Of a DNA stretch of 64,000 nucleotides, positions 11,909 to 22,680 are shown piece after piece. The notes under the pieces are model-generated. The model was not told the origin of the DNA. It was given only the letters and a program-made list of their open reading frames with translations, and ran no database searches. Each line of letters begins with the position of its first letter. The first letter of the stretch is position 1. The stretch lies in contig JAHLKC010000002.1 in NCBI GenBank assembly GCA_025449115.1, positions 124,001 through 188,000 of the forward strand, given 5' to 3'. Made by a program: the position numbers and the translations under genes. The stretch comes from Chytridium lagenaria (Eukaryota; Chytridiomycota; Chytridiomycetes; Chytridiales; Chytridiaceae).

Positions 11909-13469
11909 ATGCCTCCACTTGTTTACGAGCCTCCGTCTCTCGCTTTTGCTCATGGACCAGGATTAAAATCTGACCATTCTACGGCAGCGCTGGCATCACC
12001 GCTTTCTGTCCTTGTCAACATCAAAGTCTTTGGGATCCTCAAATCAGCTGGATACCAAAGGGCCAAATATATTGTAGAGGTACACGTCGTCGTCTTTTCT
12101 CTTGTATCGATAGTACAGAATGGTGGGAATAATCTGGCTAACCAACGTTTTGAAACAGGGCCTTGTTCAAAACGTTCCAGAAGTCTTTTCAGCAGAGTTT
12201 CATCATTATTACAGTTTTGATTATTTCGAGAGACGGGCTGCGTTGAAAAAGGTGAGAACGTCAAAAACCAAAGAAAGAAAAAGGTTATGAGTCGCCGAGT
12301 TTAAATAAACATTATTTTTATAGGATTTCCCAAACCTCGTTGACTCAATCTTTCCTGAAGTGTTTATCCTCGCCACAGCTTCCCCTCGTCCGACCACCAA
12401 GCCCAGACCCAAGATCACGTCCATCCCGACATTTTCGCGCACAAGGTGGAAAAACCCCGAATTCCGACAGACTTGAACCCAGTGCTCAAGTATGAGCCAA
12501 AGGATGGAGGGGTATTGGAAAAGGTCAAGGGGAGTTCATTGTTGACCTGTGAGAGATTTGTAGAGTGGGTGCAGAAAGAGTTTAAGTTGAAGGTGAAAGA
12601 GTTGGAGGAAGGAGATACGTATGAGATGATGGGAGAGGAAGCTTTTTTAAGAGAGATTTCACAGATTGCGGTAAGTTGAATTTACTATAATGCTATAATG
12701 TCTATAATGTAATTAATATAAATTAGCACAAGTTTGTTTATTTTGACGTACAAATAGACAAAGTACCGATTGGAAGGATTATAGCCGAGGTAAATATAAT
12801 ATATATTTTTAACTATGAATAATGTTTGTTCACCATAAATAATAGATTTATACGGATATTGTTCCAGAGACAGCAGCCAAATTCATGTCGTTTGTAGAAG
12901 GGACAGCCAAACATCCATATAACCACGGAGAATTGTTAAAGTATTCTGGAACCAAAGTGACTAGATGCATTAAAGAAGGATGGATTCAAGCTGGAGGTAA
13001 AATAATTTGTTTAATTTTTTTCTTATTTGATATTTTTAGAATTTCAAACATCAAATGATGACGGACCTCTTGTTGGAGAGACATTTGGAGGTAATCATTT
13101 TTAGACATTAAATACATAATTAATTAATTAATTAATTATAATGTAGATGAAAACTTTATCATTCATCATACTCATCGTGGTCAATTGTCCATGGTGAATT
13201 ACGGTGCTCACAGTAACTACAGCCAATTCATGATTGTGTTGAAAGAGATGCCGTACTTTAACCACAAGTTTGTCAGTATTGGAAGATGTATAGACGGTCA
13301 TCATGTACTGGATATCATTGAACATCATCATACCATGACCACGACGACTCTTTCCACCATCACTCCTACCACGACGGCTGCTGCTGCTGCTGATCTTGCT
13401 ACTCATACGAATGGGGAGAGACCAACCAAAGATATAGAATTTGTTAATGTCGGAGAATTAATAATATAA
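11909..13469 (+). CDS. PPIL6: PPIL6-type cyclophilin
   Basis: A cyclophilin-like protein with the PPIL6 N-terminal extension. The start is MPPLVYEPPSLAFAHGPG. SVLVNIKVFGILKSAGYQRA, then EVFSAEFHHYYSFDYFERR and LLTCERFVEWVQKEFKLKV, line up with the PPIL6 N-terminal part. The cyclophilin fold begins KFVYFDVQIDKVPIGRIIAE and includes IYTDIVPETAAKFMSFVEG, then RCIKEGWIQAG, ENFIIHHTHRGQLSMVNYG and SNYSQFMIVLKEMPYFNHKF. Introns are about 12080-12161, 12252-12324, 12672-12726, 12791-12846, 12996-13038, 13091-13146. Arg, Gln and the SQF residues of the catalytic site are kept. The tryptophan that binds cyclosporin is Phe here, so isomerase activity is uncertain. A Thr/Ala-rich insert sits near the C-terminus. 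A one-base shift is needed near 12400-12460. PPIL6 is mostly found in organisms with motile cilia, so a flagellar role is inferred. Confidence 0.8.
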
Positions 13470-14329
13470 CAAAAGTAAATAATATATTAATATTAAACAC
13501 TATATATATGTACGTGATTGTTTATTACTGATAAATAACTAAATAAATATTATACTTTTTGTAATTAAATAATTCAATCAAAGAATCAAACTGATTTTCA
13601 CATGCTAATATATATAATATTAATAATAATATGAATGTAGCACAAAGTAATATAAATATTCAACCAATGAAAACACAGCATAGCACATGCCTTGTTTAAC
13701 AAACTGCATCCCGGTTTCTTCCGGTATTAATATAGTATAATATTTAATGATGATATTAGATATTTATTAGATGTTGGTTTGCTGCGCCTTCTTCCTTTTC
13801 TTTTTCTTTTTCTTTTTCAGCAGCAGCAGCATTCCATCTTGTTCAAGTAGTAGTATTTATTATTACCTGCTGATACTACTACTACTTTTTACGTAATTAA
13901 ATATTTATACGGTCTGCATACCACCGTAATAACTGCCTGCCTGTATACCTACTTGACTGCTTTCGTAGCTACAGAACTACGACCTACCAACCTACCTACC
14001 TACCTACCTAGGTAACCTAGCTACATTCATAACCATTCTTCTGCATGCATACCCTCTACATACCCCCCACACACACACACACACACACATGCACCTCAAT
14101 TCACTTGCCTCTCTATCTCTATAAAGTACCCCTCTCTTTTTCTCTCTACTCTCCTTCACATCATTAACACATCATCATACCGTGTGTGCGTGTGTGCATG
14201 CGTTATCATTTCTGTGGTTCAAATCTAACCTTTTGAATTTAAAAAAAACTCTACCAGATTATCCAACTGTATACAACCATCATCGACCTTCTACACACCT
14301 TGTAAACGATAAAGATTGAAAAGGATCTA
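13470..14329. repeat. AT-rich spacer with microsatellites
   Basis: An 860-bp AT-rich, gene-free stretch. It holds a TTTTC-type pyrimidine run (about 13795-13820), CAGCAGCAG (13820-13830), a (CCTA)5 run at 13991-14010 and an (AC)10 run at 14069-14089. The last 220 bp form the leader of the next gene. Confidence 0.7.
14118..14126 (+). promoter_or_regulatory. TATA-like element upstream of the GKG-repeat/patatin gene
   Basis: TCTATAAAG lies in a pyrimidine-rich (CTCTCT) context about 205 bp before the ATG at 14330. A CT-rich start region follows about 25-35 bp downstream. It is consistent with a core promoter, but no transcript evidence is available. Confidence 0.4.
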
Positions 14330-17300
14330 ATGGCACCATCCGTCGCTGCTGCCATGGACTCTGTCATCCCCTCTGTTCATCTCCAACAACCACAAGGCAA
14401 CAACACTCCACATCAACTCTCACAGAAAAAGACTTCCCACGCTCCCATTACTGATGTTGCCAGATATCTAATTGCCAATGTGCCCCCGGCAAAAGTAGCA
14501 TGGTCCACCATCCAATGGGGTCAGAAAGCCATGTCTGTTGCAGCTTCCTCTGTGATATCCTCCCCTCCACGAAATCCAATCACTTCCATCGTCAACACTG
14601 AAACTCCTGGGACTCCAACTACCCTCGTCAATGTTGCTACTCCTCCTTTGTTGCCTACAACACCTAATGGAACCCATTTTGAGATCCCACCGCCCTATTC
14701 TGTCGTGGATAGTGAAACGGCCGTCAGATCATCGTCGTCGTCGTCTGCGACTTCAGTTGACGCTCACCATAGCCCTCGTTTAATGTCATCGGAATCATCA
14801 GAAGTGGGTGACATTGAAACCGCTCAAAAGATCGACTCTGAGGATGATGGACTCATGGCATACGATCCTACCATGAATGTGATGGAATCGGCCCACCAAC
14901 GATTCTGGGACATGGAATCCATTCTTTTCATACAGCAAGGCGGAAAACACAATGGAGGATCGGTCGTTGAGTTCTCCAACGAGAACCCTTGCGTCCACAT
15001 CGTCTTTGTCGTCAAAGAACCGTGGACTTGTGGCAAGGATCTTGTTTGGAAAGGGGGATGATTCGGATGATGAGAGTGATGCTGAAGAGAGCCTTGAGGA
15101 TGTGGAGATTGTTGGGGAAGGAGGCGGTTTGGGTGTTGTAAGAGAGAGTTTTGTGGAATCTGTATCGCCGGTGAAAAAGGAGAGAAGTCTTTTCACGAGA
15201 ATTATGTTTGGAAAAGGGGATGATAGCGATGATGAAGAGGAGGTGGAGATTTTGCAAAAAGAAGAAGAAGAAGAAGAAGAAAAAGAAGAAGAAGAGGTTT
15301 TGGAAGTGAAAGAAGAAAAAATGGAGGAAACTGGCGGGAAGAAAGAAGGACAAGAGTTTTGTGTCTCGGATCTTGTTTGGAAAAGGTGAAGAGACCGAGG
15401 AGGAGGAGGAGCAAGAGACTCAATTACAAGTCATACATGTTTCTTCAGAGGTTGCAACCAAAGGTGAAGTTGTCAATGGAGTTCCTTCCGAGGCCACCTC
15501 TACGAAGCCTGAGCGTGGCTTTTGGACTCGCGTTCTTTATGGCAAGGGAGAAGAAGAGGAGGAGAAAAATGAAGAGGAAGACGTCAAGCCCAAAGATTCC
15601 CAATCCAATGGACCTGACGACGCTGCATCCATCTCTCAAGACGAACCGGTACCAGAAAACCCTCCCGCAGTCTCTTTAGAACCCGAAACATCTTCCCCCA
15701 AAACCTCCCTTCTCCCTCAAAAACCCCAGGAATGAATCTCCCCTCATTCCGTAAAGTCGGTAAACTCGTCCAAACCCTGCCAGGCGTCTCATTCGTCACA
15801 CACTTTCCCGGCGCATCTGCCGTCGCTCGTCTCCCCGTTGTCTCCTCTGTCATCGACGCCCTCTTTGTCGACGCCGAAGAGTCTACCTCCCGCGCTCTCT
15901 CCACAGCCGCTATCACCCCTCGTCACGTCCTCGCTGCCGCCCAAACTCCCTCCCCACCTCTCGCCATTACCCCAGTCGGCATCGTTCCCGCACCAAAAGG
16001 TTCCGTTGTGTATTTCCGCGAGAATCCTGCACAACCACCCCCTCGCATCGCTGTTCCAGAAACCGTTAAATCCATCACCAACTGGGGCATTGTGAAAACA
16101 TTGGGGATGGCTAACTCTTCCGTTACCACTGTCAATGCTGTCGGAGATTTCGCTTCCTCCTTTGCTGAACGTCTCAAACCCTCCGACAAAACCTCCCCAT
16201 CCCTTTACCGTGCCCGCGATGCCGCCTTCGCCGCCACCTCCTCTCTCCTCTCCTACGTCACCCCCCTCATCACCTCCCATCTCCCCCACAGATCCTCTCT
16301 CACCTCCCCACTCCCCCTCACCGTTCCAAGCCTCACAGCGACCTTTCGACATTTCTGCGCGTTCCCGCCAGGTCACATTCGGAACCCCCTGTCGTTCTCG
16401 TTTGCGGGGAGTGGGTTGCAGGATGTGGTTGAGGTCATGAGGGCCGCGAGGTATGCGCTTGGAGTTGCTAAAGGGTTGTTGGGAAGTTGAGGGGGGATGT
16501 GGTTGAGCAGTGTAGGTTTTTGGGGAGTGGGTGGGGGGTGTTGTGGCGGCTTGTTGTGGTTTGGGGGGGAGGTGGGAGGATGTGGAGGAGGTGTTGGGAG
16601 AGATTGAGGGAAGGGGTGGGAAAAGGTAATTAATCATACGCTGTTATCCTTTCTTCTTTTTTTGTCCCCACTCCTTTTTTATGGATGGTTTACTCCCATC
16701 GTTTTCTTCACCATCCCCCTATTTCTTCTTATTAAAGTACTTACAGAACATCACTTTTTGGCATTCTTTCCCTCACTCTTCCTTCTCCGTTTGTTTTTTT
16801 TTTTTTTTTATCTTTTTTTCTTTCCTTTTTTTTTGCCGTTCCATTTATTCGACTCCAATTTAATTTCTTAACGTTTATAAATATTAATTTACAAAAAATA
16901 TAGATTCCTCGGATCCGTCGCAACCTTATCCTCCATCCTCCGTCGCGGTCTCGAGAAACTCATCCCCTGCGACATCACCCCAGCAACCGACCGTCTCTTC
17001 ATCTCCATCACAAAATTCCCATCCTTTGAAAACGAAATCATCTCCAACTTTACATCAAAAGAGGTAACAACAACACACCCACCCATTTCGACCTCTTTTC
17101 TCTAAAATTTAACTAACAACTCCCCCCCCGCCCCTTTTTTCTAAAAAACAGCATCTCATTACAATCCTCATGGGCTCCTGCTACCTCCCAGTCCTCTACG
17201 AAACCCCGATCCTCCACGACGGTTCCCTCATCCTCTCTGGTTCCCTCTCCAACCCGCTCCCCATCTATGACGCGCTCACCGTCACCGTCTCATCGCATCC

Positions 17301-17442
17301 TGGTGCCAACATTGCGCCGTTTGATGTGTCGGCGGTGGAGCGGTGCCAGCAAGGGTTTGCTGTTGCCGCTAAACCAAATGATGGGGAACGAAAAGGGTGG
17401 GAGGAGGAAGGGGGAGAGATGTGGAGAAATGGTGGGAGATGA
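14330..17442 (+). CDS. GKG-acidic-repeat protein fused to a patatin-like (PNPLA) domain, catalytic residues apparently lost
   Basis: A long locus with three parts. (1) A disordered N-terminus from MAPSVAAAMDSVIPS, about 200 residues. (2) Four copies (about 15020, 15183, 15353 and 15510) of a motif of roughly R-G/S-h-F/V/W-T/S/A-R-I/V-L/M-F/Y-G-K-G-D/E-D/E followed by acidic runs, e.g. RSLFTRIMFGKGDDSDDEE. (3) After an Ala/Pro-rich stretch, a patatin-like fold: NPLSFSFAGSG, then CRFLGSG..GVVAAC, an intron (about 16627-16904), GSVATLSSILRRGLEKLIP, an intron (about 17064-17150), then HLITILMGSCYLPVLYETP and SGSLSNPLPIYDALTVTVSS. In PNPLA2-type lipases those sites read GxSxG and DGG. Here they are GSG.G and SGS, so both catalytic residues look replaced. 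Frames shift at several places (about 14900-15010, 15330, 15730, 16487-16560), so one transcript is inferred, not proven. The C-terminus may extend to about 17495. Confidence 0.6.
15261..15296. repeat. (GAA)n tract encoding poly-Glu
   Basis: A near-perfect GAA/AAG run between the second and third GKG repeats, coding for a stretch of about 12 Glu/Lys residues. Confidence 0.8.
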
Positions 17443-18609
17443 TTACGGGGAGTGGGGTTATGACGATGTTGGCGTTTAAAGGGTTTAGGCTTTGATGGAT
17501 GCGCACTCTCCCCCCCCGTTTTTTCTCTCTTTTTTTTTTTTGGGCATATTTGAATGGAAAACAAGACTCTTTGATCTTTATTTTTTCTTTTCTGCCTGGA
17601 TTATTTATCTGCTTTTTTTTTCTTCTTTCGCACCTTTCACCTTTAATCAAAACAACCCCTGCTTCTTCCCCCCCTTCTTTCTTTCTGTTCTTCCCCTTTT
17701 TTTCCTTCTTTGACTTTAAAACGTGGAACCCATTTTTCCACATGCTCTTAGGTACCCCCTTTTTTTATCAACTATTCTAAGCCCTCCAAGTATCTCTCTC
17801 TTTTTTTTTCGTATTGCCCTCCCCCTGTATGGAACTTTTTTTTATGGCTAGTCAGATGGGATACTTCTATTGAAATCGTTTGGGTTTTTCGCGGCATTTA
17901 TGTATGTATCAGAAGGAAATATATATGGAAATGTTGTTCTCTAATTTGTTTTTGGGGGGTGGTGGACTGTGAGGTGTTGGTGGTTGTTTTGTTTTGGCGG
18001 AGCAATTTCATTCACTGCCTTTAGAAAAACATATGATTTGGAGTGCCATAAATACATCAGTAGAGCGCAAAATATCGACCGCTGCAAACTCTGCTGATGC
18101 TGATCGCAACGGTCTTTTAAGTTGGACATTGCTTGGTGTGGAAAGACCATAGCCTTGGCGGATGGTATCTTTCTTCGGCTGCATCATCATTAACCCACAC
18201 CTAATTGTCCATGGTGAATTTATACGCCGGTGCTCACAGTAACTACAGTCAATTAACCCACAACTAGGAAACGCGGCATGTTTTTGTGTTTCTTGGGTTA
18301 TAACTTGTGATCATGTATTTAATAAAGTATGATAATGATGTGATCAATATTAGAGGTTCAGGAAAGGTATTTGATGGAGGAGACTCATTGGCGCGGCCGC
18401 TTGCGCCATATTAGTAAAGTGATGTGTACTGCAATTGGCAATTCGCGTAATATACATTTTTAGAGCTATTTTTATTTGACGGAGAGTTTTACACGGATGG
18501 CTCACTTTTCATTCATTCCCCTTTATGTCCACACTGCCTCTACTTTTAGGTAGTAAGGTTCAATGACACCAAAAAAAGAAAATTCGAAAATATAGTCACA
18601 ATTGTCAGC
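17443..18609. other. Pyrimidine-rich spacer, no intact gene
   Basis: About 1.17 kb with long poly-T and poly-C/T runs on the + strand (17490-17830) and an AT-rich part further on. Open frames in the poly-T stretch are low-complexity Phe/Leu strings and are not counted. It contains the cyclophilin-like fragment at about 18200-18251. Confidence 0.6.
18200..18251 (+). pseudogene. PPIL6 exon fragment flanked by 11-bp direct repeats
   Basis: About 50 bp here closely match the PPIL6 exon at 13183-13229, around the motif SMVNYGAHSNYSQ. Both share AATTGTCCATGGTGAATT and, after a short insertion (TATACGCC in place of ACG), GGTGCTCACAGTAACTACAG. No other cyclophilin exon is next to it, so it cannot code for the enzyme. 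ATTAACCCACA occurs directly on both sides (18189-18199 and 18252-18262), like a target-site duplication or filler-DNA repair scar. Confidence 0.75.
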
Positions 18610-19594
18610 ATGCTGCTTCGGGTGTAGTCAACCTCTTTTGCGGCGGTTACGGCCTTCACATCCAACATCAACATCGCAGCGCTACTATTCGGATGTGGTG
18701 TATAAGTCTGCATGGTCTCAAATGTCTATAATCCAAAAAGGTCTGTAGCCTATTCATTATAAAACTTGGGGCAAGTTAGACTCATTTATATTATAGTCGT
18801 CCACACTACAAAGAATGCCGGATATTTAGGGATCATTCTTTTTGGAGTCTCTGTCTTTGGTATGGATCTCTATTCTGATTTAATTCGTTGCTTATGTTTG
18901 GACAGGAACTGCTCTTACTTTTACGGGATTCAACCTTATCGAGGATTACAGAGTCAACACAACCTTTGAAGAAGCCATGAATAGAATAAAAGAGAATGAA
19001 AAGGTGAGTGCATCAGTTTTCTGTTGCATTTGAAAGGCGGGAAACAGCAAGTTGAGATAGTGTAATTAGGTTCAAGACCTTATTGGTGAGCCGATGGAGG
19101 GAGTGGGGGACTTGATGGGACCTCGTGGAAGAGCATCGCGTCTGCAACGTAATTTTTTCCAGGATGCGAAAGGGAATAAACGACTTCGCATGAGGTTTTA
19201 CTTGAAAGGGTCGTTGGCGAATGGAGTGGTGATGCTTGAGCGGGTCAAGGTGAGTAGCAATCGTTGTCTCGTCAATTTGATGATTAACATGAATCAAAAG
19301 GATGAGGAAGGGAACTGGATATTTGACTATCTGTTCGTTGATGTGGAAGGTAAGGAGGGGGGTTTTTTGTTACGAAAATGGGATGGAAGGAGCTGACTGG
19401 AGTGATTAATCATTTTTTTGACAGGAGGGAGAAGAAGACCTTATAGAGTCTCTATCATTAAACGCCAACCCGAACCTAAAGCCGCAGGAGCTGAATCATC
19501 AGCACCTGCACCTGGAATGCTATCAGCTCTGTGGAGTCGTAGCATGTTCAGCTCAAAAGCCAACAATAATAAAGAGTACGACGATGATTCGTGA
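18610..19594 (+). CDS. TIM21: Mitochondrial import subunit Tim21
   Basis: A Tim21-family protein of the TIM23 presequence translocase. It is anchored in the inner membrane, and its intermembrane-space domain contacts TOM22 and respiratory complexes. An Arg-rich leader (PLLRRLRPSHPTSTSQRYYS, about 18632-18690) fits a mitochondrial presequence, but its frame needs a one- or two-base change after the ATG at 18610. TM segment: NAGYLGIILFGVSVFG, then after an intron TALTFTGFNL. The core is EEAMNRIKENEKVQDLIGEP, RLRMRFYLKGSLANGVVMLE and DEEGNWIFDYLFVDVEG, which follows the Tim21 pattern of a GEP turn, R.RM.F...G and a ..F.YLFVDV strand. Introns are about 18737-18792, 18858-18906, 19003-19071, 19250-19300 and 19350-19432. 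A Ser/Ala/Lys tail follows. The COA1 family is the main alternative, but the FxYLFVDVxG strand favours Tim21. Confidence 0.75.
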
Positions 19595-19687
19595 GCTCAA
19601 TAAACCTGCAATAAACCCGTCATTGAGATCATTACAAACCTGTCTTGAACACGTGTGTAACAACAACCCCCCAGTCGATTGCACACG

Positions 19688-21916
19688 ATGAGGGCCACAG
19701 ATCCTTCACCTAAGGCGATGCGGGCACCTCATCCTCTTTCATCCGCCATATCCTCAACCAACCCCTTCTGTTATAGCGGCATCCATACTCATCTTCGGCA
19801 TTATTCATTACGATCACTATCTCTTGTTAGCCGTCAAGCTGTCATACTTCCTCTTCTTCTCCTGTTTCTCATCATCTCCAGCATTCCAAGTACATCCGCC
19901 ATCGTTCTCCCAATATCATCTATCGGCCTAAATACAACCATTAGATCGAGGATATACAGATTTGGCACATTTGCATTTTACAAAGTAAACTCTTCAAGTC
20001 TTGGTATGCAACTAACTCTTTTAGGGCGGTGAAGTCTCCATCGACATCTCTTCCCTCATTTTCACATCAACTGGATCCGTCAACGTAAAAAGCCAATCCC
20101 TCCATTACTTTTCTGACGTCCATAGATATCCGACGTTCCCAAATATTCTTATACAATGGTGTGCCGCGAAGACGACGTCTTCTCCATCGATACCATCGTT
20201 GCATCTTCCCAAGCCTCCATCAACTCCACTCTCTGCGACATTCCCACCCTTTCCAACCAATGCCCTTACATCAAATCATTCAGCGAATTGACGAATACCA
20301 CGCAAGGTGGGGTCAACATTAAACATCAACTTGTGAGAGAAGGATATTACAGTACCTTTGTAGTGATGTGTAAGAATCGAACGGGATTATTGGGGAATGG
20401 GGTGAGAAAAGCGTTCATTTTTTTTTGGAAAGCTTATGAGAGTTTAGGTGAAAGCTTGGTATACGAATCCAGGACCGAATTATGTTAGACATTTATCGGC
20501 CATTGATGTGCCGGTTTTAAATGTCCATTTGGTATTTTTGGGATTATGGGTAGTTATAAATGTGGTGTGGTTTGGGCATTATTATACAATGAGACATGTA
20601 AGAAAATCTTTGTGCTTAGCCCCTTTACTATTTTTATACTTATCATCGGCGTTTCCCTTTAGATGTCCAACTTGCTTCACTTTCGCCTCAGTTTAATTCC
20701 CTTTGTTATGCTTCTCAACTCATCTGTCGCTGTCGGTTTCCTTGTTAACCTCGGGACCGGAGGTACCGCCCGTTATCCGCCAAAAACTAAATCTACCTAG
20801 GCTATAAATCCGAATCCCTCGAAACTCTTCGATTCTTCCTTCTCATTATACATATACTTTTGATTTATGTGATGTTGCAGTTAATGTCGAAAGGATGGTA
20901 CATTGTGAGAAAGAGATTGGCGGGAGTTGAAAAGAGAACTATTGGAGGTTCGTTTTGCAGTATTCCTTCAATAGCTGGTTTTTTTTTTGTCTTTTTTCCT
21001 CTCTCTAAAAACAGCGTTTTTAGGAATGGCGCTATTTGTTGCGCTTGGGAATGCATTTTTCCAGTTTATGGGTGGTGGCTCTGTGGTGAGTTTCCCTTTT
21101 TTTATTTGAAATGTTACATTACCCGTCATCAACTCACCATCTTCCACAGATCGCCATCCTCATCTTCCTCTCCACCGTCCATATCTACATGTTCTGGAAC
21201 CTTCGCTACATCCTTGAAGCCGTCACCGACTATCTACGCACCCTCCGTGATCGTCTCCCATCTCCTACAACACCCCCAACATCGTGGTCTAGTGTTGTCA
21301 GACCCCCAGTCAATACGACATTTGCATCCAAACTTGCCAAAAAGATGTTTCAAGGACCTCCGGGGACACGGACGGAGCGGGGTAAAGTCACGGCGTTGGG
21401 GAAGGAGTGGGATTTGGTGAATAGTTATGCAGGGAAGTTGTGGTTGTTGGGGTAAGTGCATAACTCTTTTTATAACATAATTTGTATTTACGTGACTTCT
21501 TTTTGGGTGAAATAGACTCGTAAACCGTATCATAACATTTTTTACCATTGGAATCTTTATGGTACTTTTTCTTTTTACTTTTTCTTTTTCCTTATCCATA
21601 TCTCAATGCCATCGATTCTCTTTCTTTTTTAACATTTCACTTCATTCATTTCGATCGGGCCCGTTATCTCATTTTCCTAACACCCTATTCAAAGCTCGTT
21701 GCAACGCAATATTTCACTCAAAACTATACTGCAACTAGATCCGTCGCTGACTTTGAGTACCCTTACATTGGTGTTTTTCTAAGTCAAACGTTCTTGGTAC
21801 TAGGGATCTCGTGGATGGGTATTGTGATGAGGTTAAGAGATCCAGTGCAGTATGTTGTTGTACCGAGTTGGGTTGCAGGGTCGGGCAGGAGGCAGAATGG
21901 GATGACACCGTCATAA
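19688..21916 (+). CDS. GOST-type seven-TM protein (GPR180/TMEM145-like)
   Basis: A protein with a long signal-anchor (AVILPLLLLFLIISSIPSTS), a lumenal beta-rich domain and seven TM segments, the layout of the GOST (Golgi-dynamics-domain seven-TM) family. The lumenal part includes GEVSIDISSLIFTSTGSVNV, then YTMVCREDDVFSIDTIVAS with cysteines and NTT/NRT glycosylation sites. The TM part begins at WYTNPGPNYVRHLSAIDVP followed by NVHLVFLGLWVVINVVW. The family-like segment IYVMLQLMSKGWYIVRKRL comes next. Then come TAFLGMALFVALGNAFFQF, IAILIFLSTVHIYMFWNLRY and a C-terminal helix GVFLSQTFLVLGISWMGIV. Several introns were seen, e.g. 19985-20024, 20599-20660, 21082-21148 and 21454-21514. A frame change is needed near 20130-20160. 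Role unknown; GPR107/GPR180 relatives act in secretory trafficking or signalling. TMEM87 and PTM1 are alternatives. Confidence 0.55.
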
Positions 21917-22680
21917 TTTCTGCGATTTCTTGCCGAGCTTTTTTCACATGTGTAGTTATAAAAACCTTTTTTAATGTTAATCTCTTTATGTTGGAAAAAT
22001 TTGATGCAAGGACGCGAAAGGTCTGAATTAACAGCCGAATAAAGAGTGCTGATTCACGAAAACTATCCAAGTATCCATTTATATAAATCAAAAGCATAAC
22101 GAAAACCCCATATTTTCCCCAGTTAAATGCCACAACGAATAACACAGAAAACTCGAAAAGTACAATAATGGCATCCCTCATCCACATCTTCCACATCATC
22201 CCAACTCTGCACAATAATAAAGTACAAAAAAAAAGGCATGCAAGAAAGCAACAAAAACGGAAATACATAATTCAAAACCGGTGCATTGTGGGTATTGAGG
22301 CAGAATGTGTTAAAAAAGAAGAAATAAAGAAGGAAAGGGAAAAGAAAGGGAAAAACAGAAACAAGGTACCACAGCGACACATATTAAAGTAGGTTTAAAA
22401 TAGGAAAGTGAGAGATAGGGCAGATACAAGTCTACAAAGGTGGCTTTAATCCACGACAAAGAAGAAAGATACATAAGGGTGTTTACACGGGGATAAGATA
22501 GAATGTCATCGGAAAACAAAAGTTAAGCACTTGCTTGCAAACAAAAGTTACTATCAAACAATGAAAGAAAGACAAAGATAAACAAACGGAAATTGATCCG
22601 ATATTCCGGAGCGAACGAAGGCAACAAAAGCGCATAACGTTTAAAGAAAAACCCATGAAAAAAAAGAGTTAATAAAAATT
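21917..22680. other. Convergent spacer, no gene
   Basis: 764 bp of A-rich sequence between convergent gene ends, with many AAAG/GAAA runs. No coding frame with sensible composition was found. Confidence 0.6.

Noticed and set aside
14205..14240. GTGGTTCAAATCTAACC, resembling a tRNA B box
   Set aside because: No A box or acceptor-stem pairing at the right distance, so it is not called a tRNA.
16650..16870. Hydrophobic Phe/Leu-rich open frames on the + strand
   Set aside because: Products of poly-T tracts within an intron; composition is not protein-like.
17490..17780. Open frames MDAHSPPPFFLS... and similar
   Set aside because: Poly-pyrimidine spacer, low complexity, no homology signal.
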